From CALMEC01 sp964434425 (GTDB lineage: Bacteria; Actinomycetota; Thermoleophilia; Miltoncostaeales; Miltoncostaeaceae): DNA of 64,000 bases. The notes below the pieces were generated by a model. That model was not told the DNA's origin. It saw nothing but the letters and a program-made list of their open reading frames with translations, and ran no database searches. The translations under genes were made by a program, and so were the position numbers. Shown here piece by piece: positions 47,633-56,724 of the stretch. The stretch is from the NCBI GenBank assembly GCA_964434425.1, contig CAYSVH010000001.1, forward strand, positions 1-64,000. Direction: 5' to 3'. Position 1 is the first letter of the stretch. Every line of letters starts with the position of its first letter.

Positions 47633-49447
47633 TCAGGTGGTGGCTTCGGCCATGCGGCGACGCGTGGTGGTCCGAAGGCCACGGCGCTGCTGTACGGGCT
47701 CCGCCTCGTCGAGAGCCTTCAGAAAGCTCACGGCGTCGTCGAAGGGGGTCATGAGGAGGTGCGCGGCACCGATCTGCTGCGGGCGGACGGCGCCGCTCCC
47801 CGCCGCCACGCGCAGCCCGAACGTCTGCATGAGGCGCGTGTCCTCGATGCCCATCGTGGATCGCATGACCGATGCGGGACCCGAGAGGGCCTCGACGCAG
47901 GCGATGCGCCCTCCCATCTCGCGGATCCGCTCGGGTGATGGTCCCATCCCCCACACCGGATGCGGGATCATCGCGAGGCCACCCTGCTCCTCGATGGCGG
48001 ACAGGGTCTCGGTGAGCCCCTCGCCGTCGGCCAGAGACGCGCTCAGGAAGAGGCCGACGACGTCCCCCTCTCGGGTGCGCACCTGCTGTCCGACCACCAC
48101 GCGCAGATCATCCGGTGCCAGCCGCCGGGCCTCCAGCCCGTCGGCCACGTCCTCCTCGCAGATGACCGCGACCGCGCCCACGCCCCGGGCCACGCACGCG
48201 GCCACGAGTTCGCGGGGCGGCAGGGTCCGCGACGGGTGGACGCGCAGGTCGGCGGTGATTCGGGCACGGGACGGACCACCGGACGGCAGGGCGCGTGCGG
48301 CCTCGTCGTACGCATCCTCCAGGAGGGCCGCGACGTCGTCCCATCCGCGGGCGCCGGCGGCCGTCGCGGCGGCGTCGCCGATGGTCCGACGGCGGCCCTC
48401 GGAGGCGACGAGGTCCGTGAAGGCCGCCGCCCAGTCGTCGCGTGAGAACGGAGCGAGCGCGAGACCGGTGACGCCGTGCGACAGCAGGGTGTCGCTCTCG
48501 GTCGACCGGGGCACCATGACGGCCATGCCCGCGGCCATGGCCTCGACGACCGCCGAGCCCGCCAGGTCGTCGACCGTGGTGAACAGGGCGATGCCGCCGC
48601 GCCGGAAGGCCCCCGCCCGCGATGACGGACCGGTGTCGCTGACGACCTCGACCTCCGCGCGGAGCGACTTGGGGATCGCCGCCGCCGTCCGTCGGGGCGC
48701 GTAGGGGGCCGTCAGCAGGGTGGTCGCGCCGATCCCGCCGGTCCCGTCGGCGGTTCGCAAGACCGACAGGCCGAAACGGACGCCCTCGCGGTCCTGGCCG
48801 CGTGCCACGATCACGACGGGCGGGGGCGAGGCCGCGGTCGCGGCGGGCGAGAACAGCCCGGTGTCGACCCCCGGCGGGATGATCAGCGCGTCACGGTCGA
48901 AGTGTTCCGCGACGGCCCGGCGCGCCGGTTCGGTGGCGGCCACCCAGACGTCGACCCGGTCCATGGCCCTCGCGACGATGGGTCGCAGGAAGGCGACGCC
49001 GGTGACGGGCTCGATGCGGTGGAGCGTGGCGGCCGTCACGCCCCGGGCGTTCCTCAGGGCGCGCAGAACCGGGGTCGGGGAGAGGGGCTCGTGAACGTGG
49101 ACCACGTCGAACGGCACGCGTGAGAGGACGTCCTCGAGCGCCACGGACAGATCGATGGGGCCGCCGATGCGTCGTCGCGATCCGGTGGGCAGGGCGGCGC
49201 GCCCCAGAGGGACCACGAGCACCTTCCCCGGATCGGCGATCACGGCGTCGGTGTCTCCTGACCGCACGGACGCCAGGATGCGGCGACCCTGGGCCAGCAG
49301 ATCGGCTCCACGGGCGGGTGTGAGGACGCTGACCCGGTTGCCCCGTGCGGCGAGCGCGTGGGCCTCGGCGGAGATGCGCCATGTCACCTCGTCCGACGGC
49401 GGCCAGGCGAGGGGCGAGACGAGGGCGATGGTTCGGGAACGGGTCAT
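47633..49447 (-). CDS. GT4 glycosyltransferase fused to a degenerate PHP domain
   Basis: Residues 1-370 are a GT-B/GT4 glycosyltransferase (SPLAWPPSDEVTWRISAEAH, DVVHVHEPLSPTPVLR, VVEAMAAGMAVMVPRS). The donor-site EX7E appears as DX7E. From about residue 390 a PHP-fold domain follows (ADLRVHPSRTLPPRELVAAC, VVGQQVRTREGDVVGLFL, LAMIPHPVWG, AAGSGAVRPQQIG). Its metal ligands are largely lost: DLHxH reads DLRVH, TDHD reads CEED, and GSDAH reads GSGAV. It lies downstream of a PI-synthase-like gene and may act in phosphatidylinositol mannoside synthesis like PimA (inference). The start is placed at ATG 49447. Confidence 0.8.
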   Translation of the reverse strand: MTRSRTIALVSPLAWPPSDEVTWRISAEAHALAARGNRVSVLTPARGADLLAQGRRILASVRSGDTDAVIADPGKVLVVPLGRAALPTGSRRRIGGPIDLSVALEDVLSRVPFDVVHVHEPLSPTPVLRALRNARGVTAATLHRIEPVTGVAFLRPIVARAMDRVDVWVAATEPARRAVAEHFDRDALIIPPGVDTGLFSPAATAASPPPVVIVARGQDREGVRFGLSVLRTADGTGGIGATTLLTAPYAPRRTAAAIPKSLRAEVEVVSDTGPSSRAGAFRRGGIALFTTVDDLAGSAVVEAMAAGMAVMVPRSTESDTLLSHGVTGLALAPFSRDDWAAAFTDLVASEGRRRTIGDAAATAAGARGWDDVAALLEDAYDEAARALPSGGPSRARITADLRVHPSRTLPPRELVAACVARGVGAVAVICEEDVADGLEARRLAPDDLRVVVGQQVRTREGDVVGLFLSASLADGEGLTETLSAIEEQGGLAMIPHPVWGMGPSPERIREMGGRIACVEALSGPASVMRSTMGIEDTRLMQTFGLRVAAGSGAVRPQQIGAAHLLMTPFDDAVSFLKALDEAEPVQQRRGLRTTTRRRMAEATT

Positions 49448-49630
49448 GGTGAGACGCCCCCGAATGTCCGGTGGCATCTGGCGAGACTACCGCGAACCGG
49501 CACGCCGGTCACACCGGAGGCCTCCACTGCGACCGGCATCCGGTGAGGCGCGACCGCCGTGAGGATCCGGGGGGCGATGCTGTCGTCGTGCCCATCCCCG
49601 TCGGGCACGTACGGGGACGGCCCGTGCGGA

Positions 49631-50206
49631 TCAGTCGGTCCGGCGGTCTCCGCGAACGACGGACCACACGTGGAAGACCCGCTGGATCACCGTGAGGAGC
49701 GAGAGGACGGCCAGGATGACGACCACCACCGCCAGGAAGTTGTCGATCCAGGTCTGGAAGAAGAATCCCGCCCCCAGAAGGAAGAGCCGCTCGGGACGAC
49801 TCATCAGTCCGCCGCGGTTGGAGTCGATGCCGAGGCCCTCCGCGCGGGCACGCGTGTATGAGATGAGGAACGAGGCGATCAGTGCGATGAACGTCGCCGC
49901 AAGCGCCCACCACTGCTCCTGACGGGCGAATACGATGCCCACGGCGCCCAGCACGATGCCGTCGGCGAACCGGTCGAGCGTCGAGTCGAGGAACGCACCG
50001 AACCGAGACGACTTCCCGGTGAGGCGCGCGATCGATCCGTCGAGCATGTCGGAGAGCACTCCGATCGTGAAGATCACGAACGCCCACATCCACCACTCCG
50101 CGATGATGAAGGGGAGGGAGGCCACGACCAAGAGGAATCCGATCGTCGTGACCCAGTTGGGTGTCGCTCCGAGCTTGACGAGCCCGCGGATGACCGGGCC
50201 GGCCAC
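49631..50206 (-). CDS. CDP-alcohol phosphatidyltransferase, probable phosphatidylinositol (phosphate) synthase
   Basis: This 191-residue membrane enzyme has the full motif DGx2ARx8Gx3Dx3D (within DGSIARLTGKSSRFGAFLDS, then TLD) and about six hydrophobic segments. It transfers a phosphatidyl group from CDP-diacylglycerol to an alcohol. Inositol-3-phosphate synthase (52533-53858) and a PimA-like glycosyltransferase nearby favour inositol (phosphate) as acceptor. The GTG start at 50206 is the only in-frame option seen close to the domain. Confidence 0.85.
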   Translation of the reverse strand: MAGPVIRGLVKLGATPNWVTTIGFLLVVASLPFIIAEWWMWAFVIFTIGVLSDMLDGSIARLTGKSSRFGAFLDSTLDRFADGIVLGAVGIVFARQEQWWALAATFIALIASFLISYTRARAEGLGIDSNRGGLMSRPERLFLLGAGFFFQTWIDNFLAVVVVILAVLSLLTVIQRVFHVWSVVRGDRRTD

Positions 50207-50360
50207 GGCACGCGCACCTCCGGCGATGCGGTCACGAACGGTGGGCGCTGGAGGGATATCGGTGGGCTCGGAGATGACGCCTGCCTCGTGAGAGCACCGG
50301 GTCCGTCTCGGGTGATCGGTGCGACGTGGATGCGGGCGGTCTGCCCGAGTGGAGAGCGCT

Positions 50361-50366
50361 TAGAAT
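50361..50366 (+). promoter_or_regulatory. -10 element of a leaderless promoter
   Basis: TAGAAT sits 8 nt before ATG 50375 with no ribosome binding site between, as expected for leaderless transcription. Confidence 0.5.
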
Positions 50367-50374
50367 AGCGACCG

Positions 50375-51181
50375 ATGCAGATACTCACCTATGAGGGCGT
50401 GGACGGACCCGCCGTCGGCGTTCGCGATGGTGAACGTGTCCAGCGGGTCGATGCGGCGTCGCTTCTGGACGTGGTGCGGGGCGCGGCGGTCTCGCCGGTG
50501 GGGACGCCCGTGCCACTCGACGGCGTTCGTGTGCGGGCGCCGTTTCGTCCCGGCAAGATCATCGGGATCGGGCTCAACTATCCGGCCCACGCCGCCGAGA
50601 CCGGGATGTCGGTGCCCGAACGACCCATCCTGTTCGGCAAGCTCACCACCGCGGTCACGGACCCCTCGGGTCCGGTGCGTCTGCCCGGGTACTCCGAGAT
50701 GGTGGACTTCGAGGGAGAGCTGGCGGTCGTCATCGGGCGTGAGGCCCGCGACGTGCCGGTGGACGAAGCCCTCGACCACGTTTTCGGGTACGCCGTCATG
50801 AACGACGTCAGCGCCCGCGACGTCCAGTCCGCCGAGCCGCAGTGGATCCGCGCCAAGGGTGCGGACACCTTCGCCCCGTGGGGGCCCTGGATCACCACGG
50901 CGGACGAGATCCCCGATCCCCAGGCGCTGCGTCTCCGCACCTGGGTGTCGGGCGAGCTGATGCAGGACGCCTCCACATCCGAGATGTTCTACTCGGTGGC
51001 CGAGCTGGTCGCGTTCGCGTCGGAGTCGATCACGCTCGAGCCCGGAGACGTCATTGCGACAGGAACGCCGTCGGGTGTCGGCGTGGCGCGATCGCCGCGC
51101 CGCTTCCTGGTGGACGGGGACGTGGTGCGCATCGCGATCGACGGCCTCGGGGAGATCGAACATGCCGTGGTGGGGCGCTGA
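50375..51181 (+). CDS. Fumarylacetoacetate hydrolase family protein
   Basis: This 268-residue protein of the FAH superfamily includes hydrolases, isomerases and oxaloacetate decarboxylases acting on 2-oxo or 1,3-dicarbonyl acids. GKIIGIGLNYPAHAAE opens the catalytic domain. Divalent-metal ligands lie in MVDFEGELAVVIG, and VMNDVSARDVQ and GTPSGVG are conserved. The N-terminal 60 residues form the small family domain. The specific substrate cannot be assigned. It stands alone between the PI synthase and an orphan gene. Confidence 0.9.
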   Translation: MQILTYEGVDGPAVGVRDGERVQRVDAASLLDVVRGAAVSPVGTPVPLDGVRVRAPFRPGKIIGIGLNYPAHAAETGMSVPERPILFGKLTTAVTDPSGPVRLPGYSEMVDFEGELAVVIGREARDVPVDEALDHVFGYAVMNDVSARDVQSAEPQWIRAKGADTFAPWGPWITTADEIPDPQALRLRTWVSGELMQDASTSEMFYSVAELVAFASESITLEPGDVIATGTPSGVGVARSPRRFLVDGDVVRIAIDGLGEIEHAVVGR

Positions 51182-51248
51182 TCCGGAGCGGGCACCGGGC
51201 TGCGACGGTCGCTAACGTCGAACGGGTTGACGACGATCGAGGCTGAGC

Positions 51249-52049
51249 ATGAGTGACACCGACCGCTTCGCCGCCCTCCTGACGCGGACCGGCGTGGGCG
51301 TTCCACGCGGCATCCTCGGCGAGGAGGCGCGCGACCTGGCCCGGGCTGTGGCCGCCGGCGACGATGCACCGCACGAGGATCTGCGGGAAGCGGCCGCCGA
51401 ACTCCATTGGCCGGCCATCCGTGGCGCCATGGGTGCGGGGCTCCGGCGAGCTCGCGAGAACGGCGTCGAGGACCCGGCGTTCGATGAGGCCATCGCCCTG
51501 ACCGAGGACCCGGACCACGGCAATCCGTTCGCGCGCGCACTGATCGACGACGCCGTGCGGCAGCTGGCCGCGGTGATCATGCGAAGCCACGAGCGTCTCA
51601 CGGTGCTGGATCAGCGACTGGCCGACGACACGGCCGGCGATGACGTGTCACGGACCGTGGGGGACATCGTCTCGGATCTGCTCGACCTCGATGTCGAGGA
51701 CTACGAGGACGAGATCGCGACGTTCGTGCAGGGAGGCGAGAGTGACGCGTCACGACGCGAGCTCGCCCGTTCGACCGGTGATGACGAGATGCGCGAGTGG
51801 GCGCGCAGTGAGCTCGCCTGGATCACGGATGGCTCGTCCACGACATCCGGCGCGGCGCTCTCGGCCATGGCCCGCGGCCCCCTGCCGGAGGATCCGTCGG
51901 AGGATCCGGTCTGGATGTCGACCATCCTCGCCCTGGTCGAGGAGGCCGTGGAGCTGGTCCAGGTGGACGATCTCATGTCGGAGACGGAGGCGATGGGACC
52001 GGCGAACGGTGCGGATGACGACTGGGTGATGGACGGCGCGGAGGACTGA
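51249..52049 (+). CDS. Acidic orphan protein
   Basis: No family was recognised. The 266-residue protein is predicted soluble, mostly helical and strongly acidic (for example DLDVEDYEDEIATF and a C terminus ending DDDWVMDGAED). It has no signal peptide, membrane segment or cysteine cluster. CGAGG precedes the ATG. Codon usage matches its neighbours, so it is probably a real chromosomal gene. Confidence 0.7.
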   Translation: MSDTDRFAALLTRTGVGVPRGILGEEARDLARAVAAGDDAPHEDLREAAAELHWPAIRGAMGAGLRRARENGVEDPAFDEAIALTEDPDHGNPFARALIDDAVRQLAAVIMRSHERLTVLDQRLADDTAGDDVSRTVGDIVSDLLDLDVEDYEDEIATFVQGGESDASRRELARSTGDDEMREWARSELAWITDGSSTTSGAALSAMARGPLPEDPSEDPVWMSTILALVEEAVELVQVDDLMSETEAMGPANGADDDWVMDGAED

Positions 52050-52532
52050 ACCTTCCGGGGCCGGCTCCTCACGTCGGAGTCGGGGCGATCGCGAGACAGG
52101 CGCCCGTCCCATCGGATACCTCTCCCCGTGACCGCGAATCGGTATCCGGGGCATCCTCGATCTCACAGATGCCGGCGGACCCATGGCTCCCCGGCCCCCG
52201 GACTGTCGTCATCGCGCCGGACATGTTCGGGATGCCCGGTTTCCCGTGCGTGTCCCAGCTGTCCGGACTTCGGAGCCGTCGGTGGCTGACCTCTCGGTCG
52301 AGCCAGGTGTGAACAGGGAGTAGGCCACTGGTGCCTGGCACCGGCGGCCTACTCCTGCGATCGCGATGTTCATGGAAGTCTGCGATATGCAGGGAATTGT
52401 CCGACGTGCCGTCGGTAGGGGTAGGCCAGCGGTGCCTGGCACCGGCGGCCTACTCGGGGTCCCCGCGGGTCTCGAAATCGCGTGTGGGGGCCGATCGGCC
52501 CCCACACGAACAGCGGTCACATTGAGACCGGC
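52050..52532. other. Convergent intergenic region with palindrome pair
   Basis: No gene is seen between the acidic orphan and inositol-3-phosphate synthase. The right part is occupied by the palindrome pair 52319-52453, and the rest holds nothing I can identify. Confidence 0.5.
52319..52453. repeat. Paired REP-like palindrome, copy 4 (subtype B)
   Basis: The palindromes are 52319-52353 (17-nt arms, two mismatches, centre 52336) and 52421-52453 (16-nt arms, two mismatches, centre 52437). The spacing is 101 bp, equal to copy 1. GCAGGG begins at 52389, 48 bp before the second centre. The arms carry the GGCCGCCGGTGCC type rather than the CAAGTCTGGTGCC type of subtype A. The pair lies between convergent genes. 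Confidence 0.85.
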
Positions 52533-53858
52533 CTATCCCTCGTAGTACTCGGCGCCCAGGTGGGTGATGGGCTCGTCGCCCTTCAGGTGCCGCAGCGTGT
52601 TCTTGAGCTTGGTGAGCTGGATGAACAGATCGTGCTCCGGGTACACGTCGTCGCGCACCGGCTGGGGGCTCTTCCAGTAGAAGCTGAGCCATTCCTGCAC
52701 TCCGGTCATGCCGGCGCGGGCCGCCAGATCGAAGAAGAGCGCCAGGTCGAGGACGATCGGCGCCGCCAGGATCGAGTCGCGGCACAGGAAGTCGATCTTG
52801 ATCTGCATCGGGTAGCCCAGCCACCCGAAGATGTCGATGTTGTCCCACCCCTCCTTGTTGTCACCGCGCGGGGGGTAGTAGTTGATGCGCACCACGTGGT
52901 GGATGTCGCCGTAGAGCTCCGGGTTGCGGCTCGGCTCGAAGATCGTGTCGAGCACGCCGAGCTTGGAGACCTCCTTCGTCTTGAAGGAGTCGGGGTCGTC
53001 CAGCACCTCGCCGTCCCGGTTCCCCAGGATGTTGGTCGAGTACCAGCCGTGGACGCCCAGCATGCGGGCCTTGAGACCCGGGGCGAGGATGGTCTTCATC
53101 AGGGTCTGGCCCGTCTTGAAGTCCTTGCCGCCGACGGCGACCCGGTTCTTGCGGGCAAGCTCCATCATCGCGGGGAAGTCGAGCGAGAGGTTGGGCGCAC
53201 CGTTGGCGTACGGATGGCCCAGGCTGAGGAAGGCATACGCGTAGATCTGGCTGGGGGCGATGTCCGGGTCGCTGTCACGGAGCCCCTGCTCGAAGGCCTC
53301 GAGCGACTGGTGGACGGCCGTCGGTTCCTTGTAGATCTCGGTCGACCCGCACCACACGCCCACGATGCGGGCGCAGCCGTTGGCCTCCTTGAAGCGCGTG
53401 ATGTCCTGGATGAGCGCCTGCGCCCAGTCCCACTTCGACGCCGGGGGCTTCACGTTGTCGCCGTGGAGGTTGCGGACGTACTCCTGCTCGAAGACCGCGG
53501 TCATCGGCGTGATGGCCGACAGCTCGTCCTTCAGCTCCTCCAGCATGCCGGCCTCGAGAACCCCCGCGTTCTTGGCGGCCTCGTATGCGTTGTCCGGGAC
53601 GACGTCCCAGCCGCCGAACGTGATGTCGTTCAGATCGGCGAGCGGGAGGTAGTCCCGGATCAGCTGAACGTTGTCATCGGTGCGCTTGCCCACCCGGATG
53701 GTCCCCATCTGGGTGAGGCTCCCGATCGGCTGGGCGAGTCCCCTGCGGATCGCGAGTACGCCGGCGATGACGGTAGTGCCGACCGCACCCATTCCCGGCA
53801 GAAGGACGCCCAGCTTGCCCTCGGCGGGTGCAATCTCGACATCGGACGGTAGTGCCAC
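52533..53858 (-). CDS. ino1: Inositol-3-phosphate synthase
   Basis: The enzyme converts glucose-6-phosphate to 1D-myo-inositol-3-phosphate with NAD as a recycled cofactor. This is the source of inositol for PI lipids and mycothiol-like thiols. It is 441 residues long. The NAD-binding loop is LLPGMGAVGTTVIAGV. Other family segments are GVWCGSTEIYKEP, VAVGGKDFKTGQTLMKT and WYSTNILGNRDGEVL. GTG 53858 follows GGAGG at short spacing and is preferred over an in-frame ATG at 53918. Confidence 0.94.
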   Translation of the reverse strand: MALPSDVEIAPAEGKLGVLLPGMGAVGTTVIAGVLAIRRGLAQPIGSLTQMGTIRVGKRTDDNVQLIRDYLPLADLNDITFGGWDVVPDNAYEAAKNAGVLEAGMLEELKDELSAITPMTAVFEQEYVRNLHGDNVKPPASKWDWAQALIQDITRFKEANGCARIVGVWCGSTEIYKEPTAVHQSLEAFEQGLRDSDPDIAPSQIYAYAFLSLGHPYANGAPNLSLDFPAMMELARKNRVAVGGKDFKTGQTLMKTILAPGLKARMLGVHGWYSTNILGNRDGEVLDDPDSFKTKEVSKLGVLDTIFEPSRNPELYGDIHHVVRINYYPPRGDNKEGWDNIDIFGWLGYPMQIKIDFLCRDSILAAPIVLDLALFFDLAARAGMTGVQEWLSFYWKSPQPVRDDVYPEHDLFIQLTKLKNTLRHLKGDEPITHLGAEYYEG

Positions 53859-54055
53859 GTGGCCTCCAACGTTGAATCGTTTCGTCTGAGCGGAGTGGCC
53901 GCGGTCGGCGCCGACCATGTGGCGGCGTTCGTCGACGGCGTACCATCACCGCTGCGCATTGCCCGGAACCTTACTCGCACGGCATGTCGGCAGAGCGTTC
54001 TCCCGTCGGTGCGTGCGGCCAAGATTCGGCTACAGGGCCGGTAAGACCGCCGTTT

Positions 54056-54077
54056 CCCCGGTGATTGTCACCCGGGG
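54056..54077. terminator. Hairpin between ino1 and the sigma factor gene
   Basis: CCCCGGTGA pairs with TCACCCGGGG (one bulge) around TTG. It lies 69 bp past the sigma factor stop. The following bases are AAACGG on the minus strand, so termination efficiency is doubtful. Confidence 0.35.
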
Positions 54078-54145
54078 CGAGGGCTTTTCGTCAGGTGCTC
54101 GTGTCCAGGTGGTGACCCGCGCATGGGCCGATGACCCCGGCGGGA

Positions 54146-55135
54146 TCAGCCGTCCAGCTCGTCCGGGAGGCCCGCGGTGGCGAACAGGCGCCGGTCGAAG
54201 AACGCCCGCACGTGCGTGATGCGGCCATCGATGATGTCCAGCACCGAGAACTGGAACGCCCGGTGGGCACCGTCCGGATCCCGCATGTAGAGGGCGAACG
54301 CGGGTTGTCCGTTCGCGGACGCGGGGATCATCCGCATGTCGCCGGGGCCGGATGCCGGGCATTGCGTGCGGATGAGGTCCACGATGGCCTGGACACCCGA
54401 GAACCAGCCGTCGAACGGCGGCATCTCCCACGTGGCGTCGGTCGCCAGCAGATCCACGAGCGAGTCGATGTCGTAGCGCTCGAACGCCTCGGCGTATTTG
54501 TCGAGGAGTTCCCTCTCATGCGGATCGAGCTCGTCCGCCAGCCGTGCGCGCTCCAGCTCGTCGCGGTCGGCCATCCGGGCCCGGGCGCGCTGCAGCGCGC
54601 TGTTGCACGAGGCCACGGTGCTGTCGAGGACGTCGGCGCTCTCCTCAGCGGAGAACCCCAGGACGTCGCGGAGAACCAGCACCGCCCGTTGTCGCGGGGG
54701 CAGGTCCTGCAGGGCCGCGATGAGGGCCAGGCGCACACCGTTGCGTGTGGCGGCGCGCTCCTCGGGCGAGGGTTCGGGCTCCGCGGCACCGACCAGCGCG
54801 TCCGGGAGGGGCTCCAGCCACGGGATCTCGGTCTGCGTCGACAGCTGGCCGGTCGGGCTGGACGGTCCCTGCCCCAGCCCGGTGGGCATCTGCCGGCGAG
54901 AGGTGCTCCCGAGGGCGGAGAGGCAGGTGTTGGTGGCGATGCGGTACATCCACGTGCGTACGGACGAGCGGCCCTCGAAGCGGTGGAACGCCCGCCACGC
55001 CCGCAGGTACGTCTCCTGGACCTGGTCCTCGGCCTCCTGGGTCGAGCCGAGCATGCGGTAACAGTGCGCGAGGAGTTCGGTGCGAAGAGGGCCGGTCTGC
55101 ATCTCGAACTCACGCTCTTTGGTCGATGTGGTCAT
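54146..55135 (-). CDS. ECF sigma factor with C-terminal SnoaL-like domain (SigG-like)
   Basis: This 329-residue sigma factor has region 2 (LLAHCYRMLGSTQEAEDQVQ, then TYLRAWRAFHRFEGRSSVRTW) and region 4 (LPPRQRAVLVLRDVLGFSAE). A C-terminal SnoaL/NTF2-like domain (about 205-325, for example DATWEMPPFDGWFSG) replaces a conventional anti-sigma in tuning activity in such groups. GAGGA precedes the ATG. No anti-sigma gene is adjacent. Target genes are unknown. Confidence 0.88.
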   Translation of the reverse strand: MTTSTKEREFEMQTGPLRTELLAHCYRMLGSTQEAEDQVQETYLRAWRAFHRFEGRSSVRTWMYRIATNTCLSALGSTSRRQMPTGLGQGPSSPTGQLSTQTEIPWLEPLPDALVGAAEPEPSPEERAATRNGVRLALIAALQDLPPRQRAVLVLRDVLGFSAEESADVLDSTVASCNSALQRARARMADRDELERARLADELDPHERELLDKYAEAFERYDIDSLVDLLATDATWEMPPFDGWFSGVQAIVDLIRTQCPASGPGDMRMIPASANGQPAFALYMRDPDGAHRAFQFSVLDIIDGRITHVRAFFDRRLFATAGLPDELDG

Positions 55136-55300
55136 TCGTCCTCACTTCAGGAATGCGTGTCCACTCGCCGCCGATGCGGGGCCCCGATGATAGGGGGTGA
55201 TGCCGCGACGGTGGGTGGTTGCGGTCGGACAGAGGGCTCGCGCCCGGTGGTGTCCGGGGGGGGGTCTCGTCGCCGAGGAGCGGGGCGGACGCGGTGGTCA

Positions 55301-56248
55301 TCATCGGCGGCGGAGCGCCTTCACGAAGGCCTCGCCGACGTCCCAGACGATGACCAGGGCGATGACGACGGCGATGGCGGTGGTGGCCCGGTCGATGGTG
55401 GTGGCACCTGCCCCGACGGCGTCCAGGTACGCGGGGTTGAACAGGCGGTCGGTCACCAGCAGCCAGATGATGGGGACGGCCAAGGCCGCATCCAGCAGCG
55501 CGTTGCCGATCGCCAGCCGGAGGGTCCAGCGCCCCACCCGGTGTTTCACGATCTCGAACACCGCGTGTCCGACGAGGACTGCCAGCAGGACGGGGAGCCA
55601 TCCGGACCAGAGGTCCGGGTTCAGGACGGGGAGTCGCTCACCGTCCCGGGTGACCCCGGACAGGAAGTGCTGACCGATGAGGAGGCCGGCGGTGACGACC
55701 GCGAGGGCGATCCCCGTCACGGTCTCGCCAACGGTGATTCCGCGCGTCGGGGTGACCGCGGGCAGGCGGTCGACGGTCCACGGGTGCTCGCGAGGCGTGT
55801 GGCGCCTGCGGTCGATGACGGCGTAGGCCAGGGTCGTCCACACGGCGACGTGGAGGGCGGCGGTCACACCCGTCCCGAACGCCGATCCGACGGTCGCACC
55901 GAAGCCGTCCCCGTCGAGGATGCCGGTCGCGATCACGATGAGCGCCAGTATCGGCGGCACCGTGATGAGGAGGCGCACCAGCGTCTCACGCCACACGCGG
56001 TAGTGGCGCGGCCCGATGAGGTACGCCGGCCGCCCGCTGTAGCGGTCGGCCAGGATCGCGGGATCGCCCAGTTCGTTCAGCACGTCCCGCTCGGCCGCGT
56101 CCGGCGAGTCTCCCGAGGCGACGCGCTCGCTGACCATGTCGTCGATGGACGAGCGCAGTTCGGCGCCGATGTCGGCGCGACGCCCTTCCGGGACGGCATC
56201 AACCGCCCGTCGGACGTATCGGGTCGTGAGGTCGTCGGTGGTCGTCAT
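55301..56248 (-). CDS. HAAS-domain membrane protein downstream of PadR
   Basis: This 315-residue protein has an N-terminal HAAS-like helical domain (RYVRRAVDAVPEGRRADIGA through LNELGDPAILADRYSG, about 9-75), then about six hydrophobic segments. HAAS-membrane proteins are typically encoded beside PadR repressors and are thought to sense or relay envelope signals. ATG 56248 overlaps the PadR stop (ATGA), so the pair is co-translated. Confidence 0.82.
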   Translation of the reverse strand: MTTTDDLTTRYVRRAVDAVPEGRRADIGAELRSSIDDMVSERVASGDSPDAAERDVLNELGDPAILADRYSGRPAYLIGPRHYRVWRETLVRLLITVPPILALIVIATGILDGDGFGATVGSAFGTGVTAALHVAVWTTLAYAVIDRRRHTPREHPWTVDRLPAVTPTRGITVGETVTGIALAVVTAGLLIGQHFLSGVTRDGERLPVLNPDLWSGWLPVLLAVLVGHAVFEIVKHRVGRWTLRLAIGNALLDAALAVPIIWLLVTDRLFNPAYLDAVGAGATTIDRATTAIAVVIALVIVWDVGEAFVKALRRR

Positions 56249-56583
56249 GGGGTACCTCCCGTGAGCGAGATGAGTGCGGCACGGACCCCGCTCAGATCGC
56301 GTAGCAGCGCGTCCAGCAGCCGCTCGCCGGTGTCGTTCGTCCGGTACATCTTGCGGGGCCGTGACTGGGTCGTGTCCCACTCGCTGGTGAGGAGTCCCTG
56401 GTCCTCCAGGCGGCGCAGGAGGGGGTAGAGGGTGTTGGCGTCCACGGCGATGCCCGCGGACGCGAGCTCCTGCAGCAGCCCGTACCCGTAGCCGGGTGTC
56501 CGAAGCGCGGCGAGGCTTGCGACCACCACCGTGCCGCGGCGGAGCTCCTGCAGATGGGTGCGAAGCAGGTCGTCCCAGTCCAT
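56245..56583 (-). CDS. PadR family transcriptional repressor
   Basis: This 112-residue winged-helix protein runs from LRRGTVVVASLAALRTPGYG and ELASAGIAVDANTLYPLLRR to EWDTTQSRPRKMYRTNDTGE, the PadR wing. The start at 56583 lies 7 nt after the TATAGT -10 element (leaderless). An upstream in-frame ATG at 56607 would lie within the operator-like palindrome. It probably represses its own operon and releases on an unknown signal. Confidence 0.88.
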   Translation of the reverse strand: MDWDDLLRTHLQELRRGTVVVASLAALRTPGYGYGLLQELASAGIAVDANTLYPLLRRLEDQGLLTSEWDTTQSRPRKMYRTNDTGERLLDALLRDLSGVRAALISLTGGTP

Positions 56584-56590
56584 GGAGCGC

Positions 56591-56610
56591 ACTATAATGT
56601 GTGTCACACA
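56591..56610 (-). promoter_or_regulatory. padR promoter and operator
   Basis: Minus-strand TATAGT (56596-56591) is the -10 element. The perfect 13-bp palindrome TGTGTGTCACACA (56598-56610) abuts it in the spacer. The wider form ATGTGTGTCACACACCAT resembles the ATGT-N8-ACAT sites bound by PadR proteins. Autoregulation is inferred. Confidence 0.55.
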
Positions 56611-56724
56611 CCATTGGGTGACGTCGAGGTGCGTGGGAACCCGCGGTCCGCCCGGACCGCGGGAGAGAGCACGACGGGACGCGCGGCACCCCGTCCCGTG
56701 CGGTCGATGTCACCCGGCCACGTG

